Positions 1 to 11,353 of a stretch of DNA of 64,000 nt are shown here, piece by piece. Under the pieces are notes generated by a model. That model saw only the letters and a list, made by a program, of their open reading frames with translations. It did no database searches and was not told where the DNA came from. The stretch spans positions 56,935 to 120,934 of the forward strand of contig CANGHW010000003.1 in assembly GCA_947453695.1 (NCBI GenBank). The letters run 5' to 3'. Numbering within the stretch: position 1 is the stretch's first letter; every line of letters begins with the position of its first letter. Source of the stretch: Opitutia bacterium (GTDB lineage: Bacteria > Verrucomicrobiota > Verrucomicrobiia > Opitutales > Opitutaceae). The position numbers and the translations under genes were made by a program.

Positions 1-1431
1 GCGGAGCTGACGGCCAATAACGAGGTTATTGTCCTCACCGAGCACCTCACGGTTGGCCACCAGGATCTCGGCCCAGCGACCAGGCGTGCCGTAATACTGC
101 GCGGAGATCTTCGAAAGAGTGTCACCGGCAGTAACGGTATGATAACGCGCACCGGGAACCTGCGGACGGGCCGGAGCACTGGTGGGTGCAGCGCCGGTGG
201 GTGCAGTCGGCGCAGGAGAGGGCGCGGGACCGCCACCCGGAGGCGCGACGACAAAGGTAGCCGTAACTCCCGCGCCCGGCGGACGAGGAGTCGTGCTGGC
301 GTTGGCACTTGCCGTCGCGGGAGTGCCCATCGTCGGGGTCGCAGGCGGGGAACCGACAGTGATGGTCGTGGCCGGGCGGGCCGAGGCGAGGCGGCTCTTC
401 AGCTGCGCATTTTCCTCCGAGAGGGAGGTGGCTTTGGCTTGGACCTGGGCGAGCTGCTCCTTCAACGAACCGGCTTGGGTCGCCGCGGCTTTGAGAGAAT
501 CATTTTCATCACGCAGCATCTTGGCGCTGCCGAGGGCGGCAATCAGCTGGGCCTGCGTGTCAGCGAGTGCTTTGGTTTCAGCCAGACCAGGAGTCTTCGC
601 GGCAATCTCGGCGGCCGCGAGCTGACGCTGCAAGGTCGTGCGTTCGGTTTCGAGCGTAGTGACTTTTTCCTGCAGGGACGTGAGCTGGGCGCGCAGTTCG
701 GTCTCGGCAGCGGGTGCGATGCTCTTGGCTTCGCCGGCCGACGCGGTGCGCTGCGCGGATAGGGCGGAAATCTTGGAATTGGCGCTCTCGAGCTGGGTCT
801 TGAGCGTGGCCGCATCCTGCTCGGCGCGGGTGCGCGACTCTTTTTGCGCCAAAAGGTCGGTGTTGAGTTGGTCGAGCGCGGCGCGGATCTGCTCGTTCTG
901 GCCGGAGACCGTTTTGACGTGCTCGGTGAGGGCTTTGTTTTCGGTGCGGGCATCCTCGACTTGGCGGCGAAGCCCACCGACCTCTTGCTGCAGTTCGGTA
1001 AAATTACGGAGTGAAACGGCGAGTTTCTCCTCAGTGCCGGCGAGCTTGGAACGAAGGTCCGCTACTTCGGCGGGATTGGCCACGGAACCGTTCGCGCGGC
1101 TGGATTGGAGCTGGGCATAGCTGGCACGGAGGCTGGCGAGCTCCTTGGCCGTCTCGGCAAGTTTGTCGGTCAGGCGGCGTGACGTATCCCCGTCCGACGT
1201 GCGATTCTCGATCGCGAATCGCAAGGCATCGCCTTGGGCGCGGGTGAGGGCGAGCTCCTGCTGCAGGATTTTCTTCTCCGTCCGCAGGTCCGCATTCTCC
1301 TTCAGCAGCTTGTCGTCGCCAATAACCGTCGTCGTGGGCTCGGGAATCTTCCCTACATGGACATAGCCACAACCACTAAGCGCAAGCACGGCAAATGCGG
1401 CAGGGAGCGAACTAAGACGGCGGGGGCACAT
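1..1431 (-). CDS. LysM-domain coiled-coil lipoprotein (partial, 3' end outside window)
   Basis: Reading the minus strand from an ATG at 1431 gives 477 codons with no stop, so the gene runs off the left edge. The N-terminus is a lipoprotein signal with lipobox LSGC (Cys21), so an envelope-anchored product is expected. Residues about 35-330 are Ala/Gln/Glu/Lys-rich heptad-like sequence, a predicted coiled coil. A Pro/Thr/Ala linker covers about 350-425, and from about 427 there is a LysM domain (motifs HTVTAGDTLSKIS and RWAEILVANREVL). LysM domains bind peptidoglycan or chitin-like glycans. The frame is closed by TAG 12 nt before the ATG, which fixes the start closely. The next upstream gene (1555-7986) has the same coiled-coil plus LysM architecture and a closely similar LysM, so the two are probably paralogues acting together in the periplasm. 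An exact role is not known. Confidence 0.85.
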   Translation of the reverse strand, partial: MCPRRLSSLPAAFAVLALSGCGYVHVGKIPEPTTTVIGDDKLLKENADLRTEKKILQQELALTRAQGDALRFAIENRTSDGDTSRRLTDKLAETAKELASLRASYAQLQSSRANGSVANPAEVADLRSKLAGTEEKLAVSLRNFTELQQEVGGLRRQVEDARTENKALTEHVKTVSGQNEQIRAALDQLNTDLLAQKESRTRAEQDAATLKTQLESANSKISALSAQRTASAGEAKSIAPAAETELRAQLTSLQEKVTTLETERTTLQRQLAAAEIAAKTPGLAETKALADTQAQLIAALGSAKMLRDENDSLKAAATQAGSLKEQLAQVQAKATSLSEENAQLKSRLASARPATTITVGSPPATPTMGTPATASANASTTPRPPGAGVTATFVVAPPGGGPAPSPAPTAPTGAAPTSAPARPQVPGARYHTVTAGDTLSKISAQYYGTPGRWAEILVANREVLGEDNNLVIGRQLR

Positions 1432-1554
1432 CAGAAAACACAACTAGTCGGAGGACATTTCGGAGCAACCTTTGTTTGTAAAAATACGGATGCTACGGAC
1501 CACCCGGGGTGTTATCCTCATCCACCCCAAGGCTTCGCCAAGCCGGTGCAAAAA

Positions 1555-4500
1555 TCAGGGTATGCGAAGCACGCGACCGACGACGAGGTCGCGTTCCGTG
1601 CGGAGGACATCGCGATTGGCGGCGAGAATCTCCGGCCAACGGCTGGCTGTGCCGTAATAGCGAAGAGAAATCTTGGTCAGGGTGTCGCCATTGGCGATGG
1701 TGTGCGAACGGGCCGCGGCCGCGGCGGCCACCGGTTCAGGCGCGGGGCGCGCCGTGGGAGCCGTGGCTGGTGCAACTGGAGCCGACGACGCCACCGGAGG
1801 CGCCGGACGTGTCGGAGCGGACGTTGCCACAGCCGGGGCCGGCTTGGCCGCGAGCGCGGCAGCGAGGTCGTCGCGCTCCTTGGTGAGGGCGGTGTAAGAA
1901 CGAAGAGACATCGCGAGCTTGTCCTCGGCTTCTGCTTTGGCGGCGGCGGCTTTGGCGAGCTCCTCCTTGGTCGCGGCAGCTTCGGCGAGACGGGTCGTGA
2001 GGGCAGATTTGTCCGCCTCAAGCTGGCGAATGCGCGCCTCAATCTCGGGCGTCGTGGACAGGGCTGGCTTGGCCTGTATGGCGGCCAAGCTAGCGGCCAG
2101 ATCGTCGCGCTCCTTCGTCAATGCGGAGTAGGAGCGCAGGGACATCGCGAGTTTTTCCTCCGCCTCAGCTTTGGCGGCGGCGGCGCGGGATGCCTCTTCC
2201 TTCGCGGCGGCAATGTCGGCCAAGCGACCGGATAGCGCGGCCTTCTCCGACTCGAGTTGACGAATGCGGGCCTCCAGATCGCGGGCGCCATCCTTGGCGG
2301 CACCCGTGGCGGCCAATGCGGCCTCGGCTTGGGCGAGACGCTGAGCCAGCGCCTCCTTTTCTTTCGCCAATTTCGCCGCGGCGTCGGATTGCTCGGCCGC
2401 CGCACTCGCTGACCGCGTCTTGTCTTGCGCCAGCGCATCACGTTCAGCGCCAGCCTGACGCGCGGCCGCTTGCGCCGCCTCAGTTTGCGCGCGAGCTGCT
2501 TTGGCTGCCGCTTCCGCCTGGGCCAACTTCTCGGCCATCGCAGCCGACTCCGACTGGGCAGCGGTTGCTTTGGCAGCAAGGCCGCCCGTGGATTCGGCCG
2601 CAGCGCGAAGTTTCTTTTGGGCATCATCCGCCGCAGCTTGGGCCTGCGCTTTCGCGGTGGTCTCAGTGGACAGGGCGGCTTCCGCCTGACTCACGCGAGC
2701 AGCCAAGGCGGCCTTGTCGGACTCCAACTGGCGAAGCCGGGATTCCAAGTCGCGACCGGTGTCTTTCTGCGCGGAAGCTGCGGCGAGAGCCGCTTCGGCC
2801 TGAGTGAGGCGCTGAGCGAGCGATTGTTTCTCTGCCGCAAGGCCGCCGAGTGTCGCGGAGTGCTCGGCGGCTGCCTTCTTCAATTCGGCTTGGAATGACT
2901 CAGCCCGGCGCGTCTCAGCTTCGACTTGAGCACGGAGTTTTTTTTGCGCCTCCTCGACGGAAGATTCGGTCTGAGCGAGACGAGAAGTCAGGGCGGCTCG
3001 CTCGGTCTCGGCCTGTCGCAAGCGCGCCTCCAAGTCGCGAACGGACGTTTGGGCAGACGCGGCCGAGCCGGCGGCAGCTTCCACCTGGGCAAGCCGTTGC
3101 GTGAGGGCCTGCTTCTCGGCCACAAGGGCGGCGAGCTGCTTCTCCGCCTGCCCCACAGCCTGCACGCGAGACGCCGCGTCTTGCTGGGCGGAATCGAGCC
3201 GGGCAGTCAGCTCAACGCGCGCCTTCTCCGCCGCGGCAAAGGCATTCCGGTTGCGCTCGGCCTCCGACCGGGTGGCGGCGAGGTCTGATTCCAACCGGGA
3301 CTTCTCGGCGGAGTAGCGTGCCGCGGCGGCCTTGGCGTTTTCCACTTCCTGAGCCGAGCCCGCCTTATCGGCGACCGAAGCAGCGAGTGCTCCCTCCACT
3401 TTTTCGAGGCGCGCGGTGAGTGACGCCGCCGCTTCGGCCGAAGCGGCGAGTTTCTTCTGCGAGTCATCGCGCTCCGCCATCGTCGCGGCGAGCTTGGCCT
3501 GGAGCGAGGAAACCTCCTGGGCAAAACGGGCGCTGGATTCCTGGGTGGTGGCCGAAAGGCGGGACGTGAGATCGGCGCGGGATTTTTCCGTCTCAGCGAG
3601 GGAGGCCCGTATGCGGTCGGCATCGGCGCGCACGCTCGCGAGCTCGGACTCCAAACGCGTTTTCTCAGCGGAGCCACGGGCGGCGAGCGCCTGGGCGTCG
3701 GCAATGGCTTGGGCAGCGCTGTCTTTAGCCGCAACGGCGGTAGCAAGGGAAGACTCCGCTTTCTCGAGGCGCACGGCGAGTTGATCACGGGCCGCGGCGG
3801 CGAAGGCAGCTTGCTCGCGGAGTGCCGCAATTTCCTTGGCCGAGCGTGCACCCGATTCACGGGAGGACGTTTCCAGCTGCGCGGCGAGATCGGCCGCCCG
3901 CTTTTTCTCCCCAGACAGCGCCGACGCGGACTTCTCGGCTTCGGCGCGGACCGATTCCAACTCCGCGGCGAGACGAGTGGCGCGAGTCTGCGCTTCGCCC
4001 GCCGCCGCAGCGCTCGATTCAGCCTGGTTGAGACGCGAGGCAAGTTCGGCGCGGAGTTTTTGGACGTCGGCGCGGGCGGTTTCGAGCGACGCGGCCAATT
4101 CGCCGGCCTGCTTTTGCGCCTCACCCGTCGTAAGCGCAGCCGCTTCGGCCTTCGCTGCCCGACCGGCCAAGGCATCGCGCTCGGCGGTGAGCTGGACGAC
4201 GGTGGCGGTCTTCGCCGCAACCAGGGCGGCCAACTCGGTGTTCTTCTCCTGGGCAGCGGCGAGATCGCGCGTGGCGACAGCGGAGCCTTCGGTGCGCGTG
4301 CGCTCCAGCGTCGCGAGGGCGCTGCGGGTCTTTTCCAAATCGGCCCGCGCGGCATCCAACTCGGAAAGTTGAGCAGCGGCTCGCGCTTGCGCCGCCGACG
4401 CGGCGGACTCGGCAGTATTCAGTCGAGCGGTAAACTCGCCCCGGAACTTCTCCGCTTCGGATTTCGCGGCAAGAGCAGAGGCCAACGCAGCGTCGGACTG

Positions 4501-7500
4501 AACAAGGCGGGCGGACAGCTTTTCGCGCTCACCAGTGAGCTGGGCGAGCGATTCGGCTGTCGCAGACTTTTCGGCGGCTCGCTCGGCGGTCAGCGTCTGC
4601 AACTGCGCCCGGACACGTCCGAGTTCATCCGCCGTGGCGGTCGCCTGCGTGGCGAGGGCGGAGTCGGATTGCGTGCGAGCGGCGAGTTCGGCCCGCGCGG
4701 TGGCAAGGGCGGTCTCGGCCTTGGCTTTGGCCGCCGCGGACTCGGTGGCCAGCGATTGGGCGGCGGCCAATTCGTTGCGCACGGCGTCGAGTTGAAGTGC
4801 GAGTGCCGCGGCTTTCGTCTGAGACTCACCGGTGTTAAGGGCGGCGGATTCAGCCTTCGCAAGACGAGCGGCCAGATCGTCACGCTCGGCACGCAGCGAG
4901 GTAAGCCGGGCGGCGGCGGCCTTGCCGGCGGAATCACGCTCCGCAGCACTCGCCGAGAGCGCAGACTCGGCCTGAGCGAGACGCTCCGCGAGCGCAGCGA
5001 CGCGAGTCTTCTCGGCCGTCAACGCAACCTCCGCCGCCGGGGCGCGGGCGGCGTCGGATGCGGACGCCCGGAGTTTCTTCTGCGCCTCATCCAACGCGCT
5101 CACGGCGGTGGCGAGCTGACCTTTGAGGGTGGAAATCTCCTCGGCCGATTGGGCGGCCATGCGGGCCCGGGCTTCGTCTTGGGCGGAGGCCGAGGAGTTG
5201 AGCGCAGTCTCAGCCTGTTTGAGGCGCGCAGCGAGAGCATCACGTTCGGATGTGAGCGTAACGAGCGAAGCAGCTTTAGCCGACGCGGCGGACGCCAGCT
5301 CGGTCGCCGCGGACTTCTCAGCGGCGAGCGCGGTGCGGGCCTGATCGAGTTCGCTACGGACCGAAGCCAACGTCCGCGTCGTGGCCTCGGCGGAGGCTGA
5401 TGAATCGGCGGCAACAGCAGAAAGCTTTTCGCGGGCGGCCTGAAGTTCGCGCCGAGCCGCGACCAAATCAGCTTCTCGGGCAGCCGACTCCTGGCGAGCA
5501 GCCGCGAGGTCGCGGGAGAGTGAGTCCTCGAACGCGCTCGCCGTGGACTTGGCCATCGTCTCCGCCTTCGCCAGACGGGCCGCCAACTCAGTCTTTTCGG
5601 CGGTGAGCCGGGTGACCGCGTCGTCACGCGAAGTCGTCGCGGTGGCAAGATCGAGCGCCTTGGCCTTTTCCGCCGCGAGAGCGGTCTCGAGCGAGACGAG
5701 CTGAGTGCGAAGCTGGACGAGCGTATCGGCGGTCTTGAGTTTTTCCGCGGCGAGCGAGTCGACCTTGGCGAGTGCCTCGGCGAGTGCAGTGGCGCTCGTG
5801 CTGGCGGCATTGGTGGAGGCGGCAGCTTGGGCCGTGGCGGCGGCGAGTTGCGCGCGGAGTTCGGTAAGCTGCGCGCCGGTCTTAGACTGGGTATCGGCGG
5901 TAGCGAGCGTAGCGGCCTCGGTTTGCTCCAGCCGGGTCAGCAGCGTGGCTGTGGTGCGATCGAGGTAGGCCCTCAGCTCAGCAAGCTCAGAGCGGAAGCG
6001 CGGCGCATCTGCGTCCGTGCGCGAACCGGAGGCACCGGCGCGAGCAGTAAGGTCGTCAATCCGGGCGCGGGCAGCGGCGAGTTCGGCCGAGGCGGCCTGC
6101 GCCGACTGAAGGGCCTGGGTGCGGGCGGAAATTTCCGAGGAAAGGGCCGACTGGGTTTGGGCGAGGCGCGAAGCCAGATTTTCACGCTCGGCATTGGGTC
6201 GGAACAGCGGCTCAGAGCCGTCGGCCAACAACCCAGATGAGGTCGCGCCACCGGACGCGTTGGCGCTTTGATTGAGGCGGGCGGCCAGCGCATCGCGTTC
6301 GGCCGCGAGCCGGGTGACCGTGGCGGCAGTGCGACGCTGCTCCTCGGCGAGTGCGACGGCTTGAGCGGAGGCGGTAGCGGCGAGTGTCGAGGCCCGCGTG
6401 CGCTCGTTGTTGAGCGCCAATCGAGCCTTCTCGGCGTCGGCACGGGCCGCGGCAAGTTCGCGCGACTGGAGAGCCAAGGCGTTTTCAGCGCGGATGAGGG
6501 CGGGAGGCTTAGCTGCGCCGGATGAACCGGCCGCAGGTGAGGAAGAAGGACCGAAAACGGAGCTGCCACCGGAGGAGGCCGAGTTTCCGCCCGCTGAGGC
6601 ACCGGCGGAGGTAGGAGCGGAGCGATTAATCGCGCCGGCACTGGTGACACCGGCGGTAACGGCCGCAACGCGGGCGGAATTGCGCGCGCCACCGGCTCCG
6701 GCATTCGACGTCGAAGAGGGCGCGGCGGCAGAACTAGGAGATGCAGCGGGGGCAGTTCCGGCAGTTTCGGCGCGGGCGGCCACTTCGTTCTGGGCCTTGT
6801 CGATCTCGGAGGCGAGGTGAGCGGAGCCATGATCAGGCTTGGCGTCGTCACCCGTGGCCGCCGGTTGCGCGTTGGGATCAAGATCAATGCGGTTGCGCGG
6901 AGCGGGCATCGCGGAGGGATCTTTCGCGCGGGCGGAGTCCTGCGCGGGCAGAAGGCCCTTCTCGTTGATCTTTCTCGCCATCGCCTCGATCTGGCGTTGC
7001 GCGACTTCGGGCGGGACATTGGCCGCGAGGCGTATGCCTCCGGCAGCGGGCGCAGCTCCGGCCTCGCCTGGACCGGCTGGAGCGCCAGGAGGAGTTTCGC
7101 CCGCCGGGGTGGCACCGGCAGCGCCGGGGGCGGCAGCCTTCGCACCCGCCGCGGTTCCAGCTCCCGGGGCACCACGGCCAGCGGGGCCAGCACCAGTTCC
7201 ACCGGCCGCAGCGGGAGCATTGCCGGCCATCGCAAGAGAGGCACCAACCACGACTCCTTGAGGCGCCGAAGATACCGGATTCGCAGGCGCTTCAGACGTT
7301 TTCGCGCGGAACAGCGGAATGATGGGTTCTTCGGTTGGCTCTTCCGGTGCGGGTGGCGAAACGGGAGTAGACACAGTCGCTACTTCGAGCGCGGGAGGCG
7401 CAACAGAGACCGGGGCGGCCACCGACGGCGCACTGCTGGGGGTGGCAGACGTGGCAGCAACAGGAGGGGCAGTTACGACCGGACGTGGGGGGGGTGGCGG

Positions 7501-7986
7501 CGTGATGACGCCGGACCGAATTGCGGCGACTCGCTTGGTGCCTTCGACCAACTGCGCGTTGGACATCGTGCCTAAGAGGCGTTCGAACGCCTTGCCCGTG
7601 CTGCCTTTCTCGGAGGCCAGAGAGAGCCACGCAAACCCTTCGATCGGATCGGCCTTAACGCCGCGACCTTCGGCGTAGGCAAGTCCAAGGTTGTATTGGG
7701 CAATCGCGTTGCCGTTGGCGGCCTTGTCGCGCAGCTCGGCGAGATTGAATGAGTCGCGCAATACGTCGCGACTGACGGGCGGAAGCGAGGATTTACGGGC
7801 GGGAGCAGTCTTGATTGCCGGAGTCTTCGTCGCCGCAGGGGCAGCGGCCGAATCGGAGTCGCCAGGGGCAGTAACCGAGGTAGCGGGCGGCGCCGGCGCA
7901 GGTGTCCGCTCAGATGCCGCCGACTCGGCCGCAGGAGTGCGGGCAAGCGGGGTGATGAGCAACAACGCGAGGCGGGCGAACTTCAT
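1555..7986 (-). CDS. Giant Sel1 repeat / coiled-coil / LysM protein (2143 aa)
   Basis: A frame is open from a TTG at 8016, but the ATG at 7986 directly starts a good signal peptide (MKFARLALLL, cleavage near ARTPAAES), so 7986 is preferred. Layout: signal peptide; Sel1-like repeat at about residues 89-130 (AIAQYNLGLAYAEGRGV); a Pro/Ala/Gly-rich low-complexity stretch at about 160-490; roughly 1550 residues of Ala/Glu/Lys/Arg/Gln heptad sequence (490-2040), a very long predicted coiled coil; and a C-terminal LysM domain in the last ~55 residues (HTIANGDTLTKIS, RWPEILAANRDVL). The protein is probably exported, bound to the cell wall by LysM, and could span the periplasm or act as a filament or scaffold; that role is inference. 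The base composition of the coiled-coil region is repetitive, and it carries a 78-residue tandem duplication near the end. The start has no Shine-Dalgarno match. Confidence 0.85.
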   Translation of the reverse strand: MKFARLALLLITPLARTPAAESAASERTPAPAPPATSVTAPGDSDSAAAPAATKTPAIKTAPARKSSLPPVSRDVLRDSFNLAELRDKAANGNAIAQYNLGLAYAEGRGVKADPIEGFAWLSLASEKGSTGKAFERLLGTMSNAQLVEGTKRVAAIRSGVITPPPPPRPVVTAPPVAATSATPSSAPSVAAPVSVAPPALEVATVSTPVSPPAPEEPTEEPIIPLFRAKTSEAPANPVSSAPQGVVVGASLAMAGNAPAAAGGTGAGPAGRGAPGAGTAAGAKAAAPGAAGATPAGETPPGAPAGPGEAGAAPAAGGIRLAANVPPEVAQRQIEAMARKINEKGLLPAQDSARAKDPSAMPAPRNRIDLDPNAQPAATGDDAKPDHGSAHLASEIDKAQNEVAARAETAGTAPAASPSSAAAPSSTSNAGAGGARNSARVAAVTAGVTSAGAINRSAPTSAGASAGGNSASSGGSSVFGPSSSPAAGSSGAAKPPALIRAENALALQSRELAAARADAEKARLALNNERTRASTLAATASAQAVALAEEQRRTAATVTRLAAERDALAARLNQSANASGGATSSGLLADGSEPLFRPNAERENLASRLAQTQSALSSEISARTQALQSAQAASAELAAARARIDDLTARAGASGSRTDADAPRFRSELAELRAYLDRTTATLLTRLEQTEAATLATADTQSKTGAQLTELRAQLAAATAQAAASTNAASTSATALAEALAKVDSLAAEKLKTADTLVQLRTQLVSLETALAAEKAKALDLATATTSRDDAVTRLTAEKTELAARLAKAETMAKSTASAFEDSLSRDLAAARQESAAREADLVAARRELQAAREKLSAVAADSSASAEATTRTLASVRSELDQARTALAAEKSAATELASAASAKAASLVTLTSERDALAARLKQAETALNSSASAQDEARARMAAQSAEEISTLKGQLATAVSALDEAQKKLRASASDAARAPAAEVALTAEKTRVAALAERLAQAESALSASAAERDSAGKAAAARLTSLRAERDDLAARLAKAESAALNTGESQTKAAALALQLDAVRNELAAAQSLATESAAAKAKAETALATARAELAARTQSDSALATQATATADELGRVRAQLQTLTAERAAEKSATAESLAQLTGEREKLSARLVQSDAALASALAAKSEAEKFRGEFTARLNTAESAASAAQARAAAQLSELDAARADLEKTRSALATLERTRTEGSAVATRDLAAAQEKNTELAALVAAKTATVVQLTAERDALAGRAAKAEAAALTTGEAQKQAGELAASLETARADVQKLRAELASRLNQAESSAAAAGEAQTRATRLAAELESVRAEAEKSASALSGEKKRAADLAAQLETSSRESGARSAKEIAALREQAAFAAAARDQLAVRLEKAESSLATAVAAKDSAAQAIADAQALAARGSAEKTRLESELASVRADADRIRASLAETEKSRADLTSRLSATTQESSARFAQEVSSLQAKLAATMAERDDSQKKLAASAEAAASLTARLEKVEGALAASVADKAGSAQEVENAKAAAARYSAEKSRLESDLAATRSEAERNRNAFAAAEKARVELTARLDSAQQDAASRVQAVGQAEKQLAALVAEKQALTQRLAQVEAAAGSAASAQTSVRDLEARLRQAETERAALTSRLAQTESSVEEAQKKLRAQVEAETRRAESFQAELKKAAAEHSATLGGLAAEKQSLAQRLTQAEAALAAASAQKDTGRDLESRLRQLESDKAALAARVSQAEAALSTETTAKAQAQAAADDAQKKLRAAAESTGGLAAKATAAQSESAAMAEKLAQAEAAAKAARAQTEAAQAAARQAGAERDALAQDKTRSASAAAEQSDAAAKLAKEKEALAQRLAQAEAALAATGAAKDGARDLEARIRQLESEKAALSGRLADIAAAKEEASRAAAAKAEAEEKLAMSLRSYSALTKERDDLAASLAAIQAKPALSTTPEIEARIRQLEADKSALTTRLAEAAATKEELAKAAAAKAEAEDKLAMSLRSYTALTKERDDLAAALAAKPAPAVATSAPTRPAPPVASSAPVAPATAPTARPAPEPVAAAAAARSHTIANGDTLTKISLRYYGTASRWPEILAANRDVLRTERDLVVGRVLRIP
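1860..2297 (-). repeat. Imperfect tandem duplication (234-bp period) inside the giant LysM gene
   Basis: Two copies of about 234 bp (78 codons) lie next to each other near the 3' end of the coiled-coil part. The matched landmarks are EARIRQLE..K.AL at about 2259-2280 and 2025-2046, and KLAMSLRSY.ALTKERDD at about 2119-2150 and 1885-1916, each offset by 234 bp. A weaker relative of the second landmark (EKLAVSLRNFTEL) is found in the neighbouring lipoprotein. The copies have diverged at many third positions, so the duplication is not very recent. A period of 78 residues is not a whole number of heptads, so it would shift coiled-coil register unless a stutter is present. Confidence 0.7.
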
Positions 7987-8086
7987 GAGCAACGGTATGA
8001 CGACCGTAGTGCCCAAAGGCTCCGATACAACTCGCGAAGTTACGCATCAGCCGGGCCGAAATCGACGGCCGCAGAAGGGGCCATCG

Positions 8087-8776
8087 CTACGGTTTCACGG
8101 CCGCCAACACGGCAGCGGGGGCAAGTCGCACCTTGAAATCAGGATCAGAATGCGCGAATCGAACAACCCCATCACGACCGACGACGAAAACGGAGGGAAC
8201 CGGGAGCCATGCACCCTCGGCAGAACCCGGAATAGAGGCGAGAGGCACGCCCTTGGCCCGGTAAGATTTTTCGTTGTCGGCGGGCATGCGAAACGCGACT
8301 CCGAAGGCGGAAGCAACGACCATGTCGCGGTCAGAAACCAGTTGGTAAGAAAGATGATTCTTCTCGGACATTTTGGCGAGGCCTTCGGCGGTGTCGGGAC
8401 TGATCGCGACAATCTGGGCTCCGGCGGCGAGAAGCTGAGGCTCGATTTCGGCCAGAGCGGCAAGCTGACGGTTGCAATAGGGACACCAACTACCCCGATA
8501 AAAAACCACGACCGTCGTCTTAGCGGCGTAGAGCTTGGCAAGATCGACGGCGGTGCCGTCGGCAGCACGAAGAACGGCAGTAGGAGCTCGGAAACCGGGC
8601 GCCAAAGGACGAACCTCCGTGGCTTTGGCCGCCAGAGTCGCGGCGCTGGCGGCGGGCGGCTCAGACGCCCGCGAGGCGGCTAACAACAAACAAGACAATG
8701 AAACCGCGAGAAGCGACAGGCGGACGAGAAACTCGCCGACAGCGCGCACTACAAACGAGATTGGTGAGCCAAGCAT
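8087..8776 (-). CDS. Exported peroxiredoxin-like (AhpC/TSA, thioredoxin-fold) protein
   Basis: 229 residues. An N-terminal hydrophobic segment (about 17-37, RLSLLAVSLSCLLLAAS) should send it across the inner membrane. The thioredoxin-like fold follows, with the redox motif WCPYC after a beta strand (VVVFYRGSWCPYC) and the later strand IVAISPDTAEG, typical of AhpC/TSA peroxiredoxin-like proteins. The expected role is thiol-based peroxide reduction or disulfide reduction in the periplasm. The two cysteines in CxxC spacing make it closer to thioredoxin-like Prx-like proteins than to 2-Cys peroxiredoxins, where the resolving Cys is distant. It lies between the giant LysM gene and cstA on the same strand, with no overlap, so co-transcription is possible but not shown. 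Confidence 0.85.
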   Translation of the reverse strand: MLGSPISFVVRAVGEFLVRLSLLAVSLSCLLLAASRASEPPAASAATLAAKATEVRPLAPGFRAPTAVLRAADGTAVDLAKLYAAKTTVVVFYRGSWCPYCNRQLAALAEIEPQLLAAGAQIVAISPDTAEGLAKMSEKNHLSYQLVSDRDMVVASAFGVAFRMPADNEKSYRAKGVPLASIPGSAEGAWLPVPSVFVVGRDGVVRFAHSDPDFKVRLAPAAVLAAVKP

Positions 8777-8830
8777 GCCGGTCAGAGCACGACCCGACCG
8801 GCAATATTCCCGGAAAACTGTAGCGATCGA

Positions 8831-10909
<2,079 letters not shown>

Positions 10910-11026
10910 GGTCGGATGCAGGGGTGACGGATAAATTGGGCAGTGGGCCGGAGTGGCGCAAGAGTGAGCACTAAACTTTCGTGTGACCGTGCCGATATTC
11001 CACTTTGGATTCACCACGAAACCACC

Positions 11027-11320
11027 ATGCAACTGCACGGCAAACATGACCGCCATCGGGATTTCACGGGGCATACCTTGTCCCCGAATCCGGATGAACT
11101 CACGCTGCGCGCTACGGCGCTCGCGGTGGAGCGGGCCGAAAAGGCGTTGAAAGACGGGCAGTTGCTCACACCCGGCGAAGCGCTGGCTCTGGCCGGGACA
11201 AGCGAGGCGCGCAAAGACGAGACGCTGTATTCGATCGCGCGTGCGGTGGCGTGGGAAACGGGCGCCAACCCAGACGAGGTGTTGGCGCGTTTGGGAGCCG
11301 CGTTTCCCGAGATGACCTGA
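11027..11320 (+). CDS. Small hypothetical protein, helical (97 aa)
   Basis: From the ATG at 11027, 97 residues; the longer frame from 10943 adds non-conserved-looking sequence. No named domain is recognised. The sequence from about residue 25 is charged and helix-favouring (RATALAVERAEKALKDGQ, ALALAGTSEARKDETLYSIARAV). It lacks a signal peptide and membrane segment, so is probably cytoplasmic. It is divergent from cstA (117 bp between starts) and convergent with the TonB receptor gene (33 bp between ends). An opposing open frame covers the same bases but has no recognisable features. Whether it is expressed is not certain. Confidence 0.5.
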   Translation: MQLHGKHDRHRDFTGHTLSPNPDELTLRATALAVERAEKALKDGQLLTPGEALALAGTSEARKDETLYSIARAVAWETGANPDEVLARLGAAFPEMT

Positions 11321-11353
11321 GCCGGCGCGACGCGCCTAGACCACGGGGCGGCC

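Noticed and set aside
139..762. Plus-strand frames with long Arg/Gly-rich translation opposite the LysM lipoprotein
   Set aside because: They are the antisense of a repetitive, high-GC coding region; no start context or domain, and the minus frame has a lipobox and LysM.
3709..5400. 563-codon plus-strand frame opposite the giant coiled-coil gene
   Set aside because: Composition is a mirror of the heptad repeats; no recognisable fold or signal.
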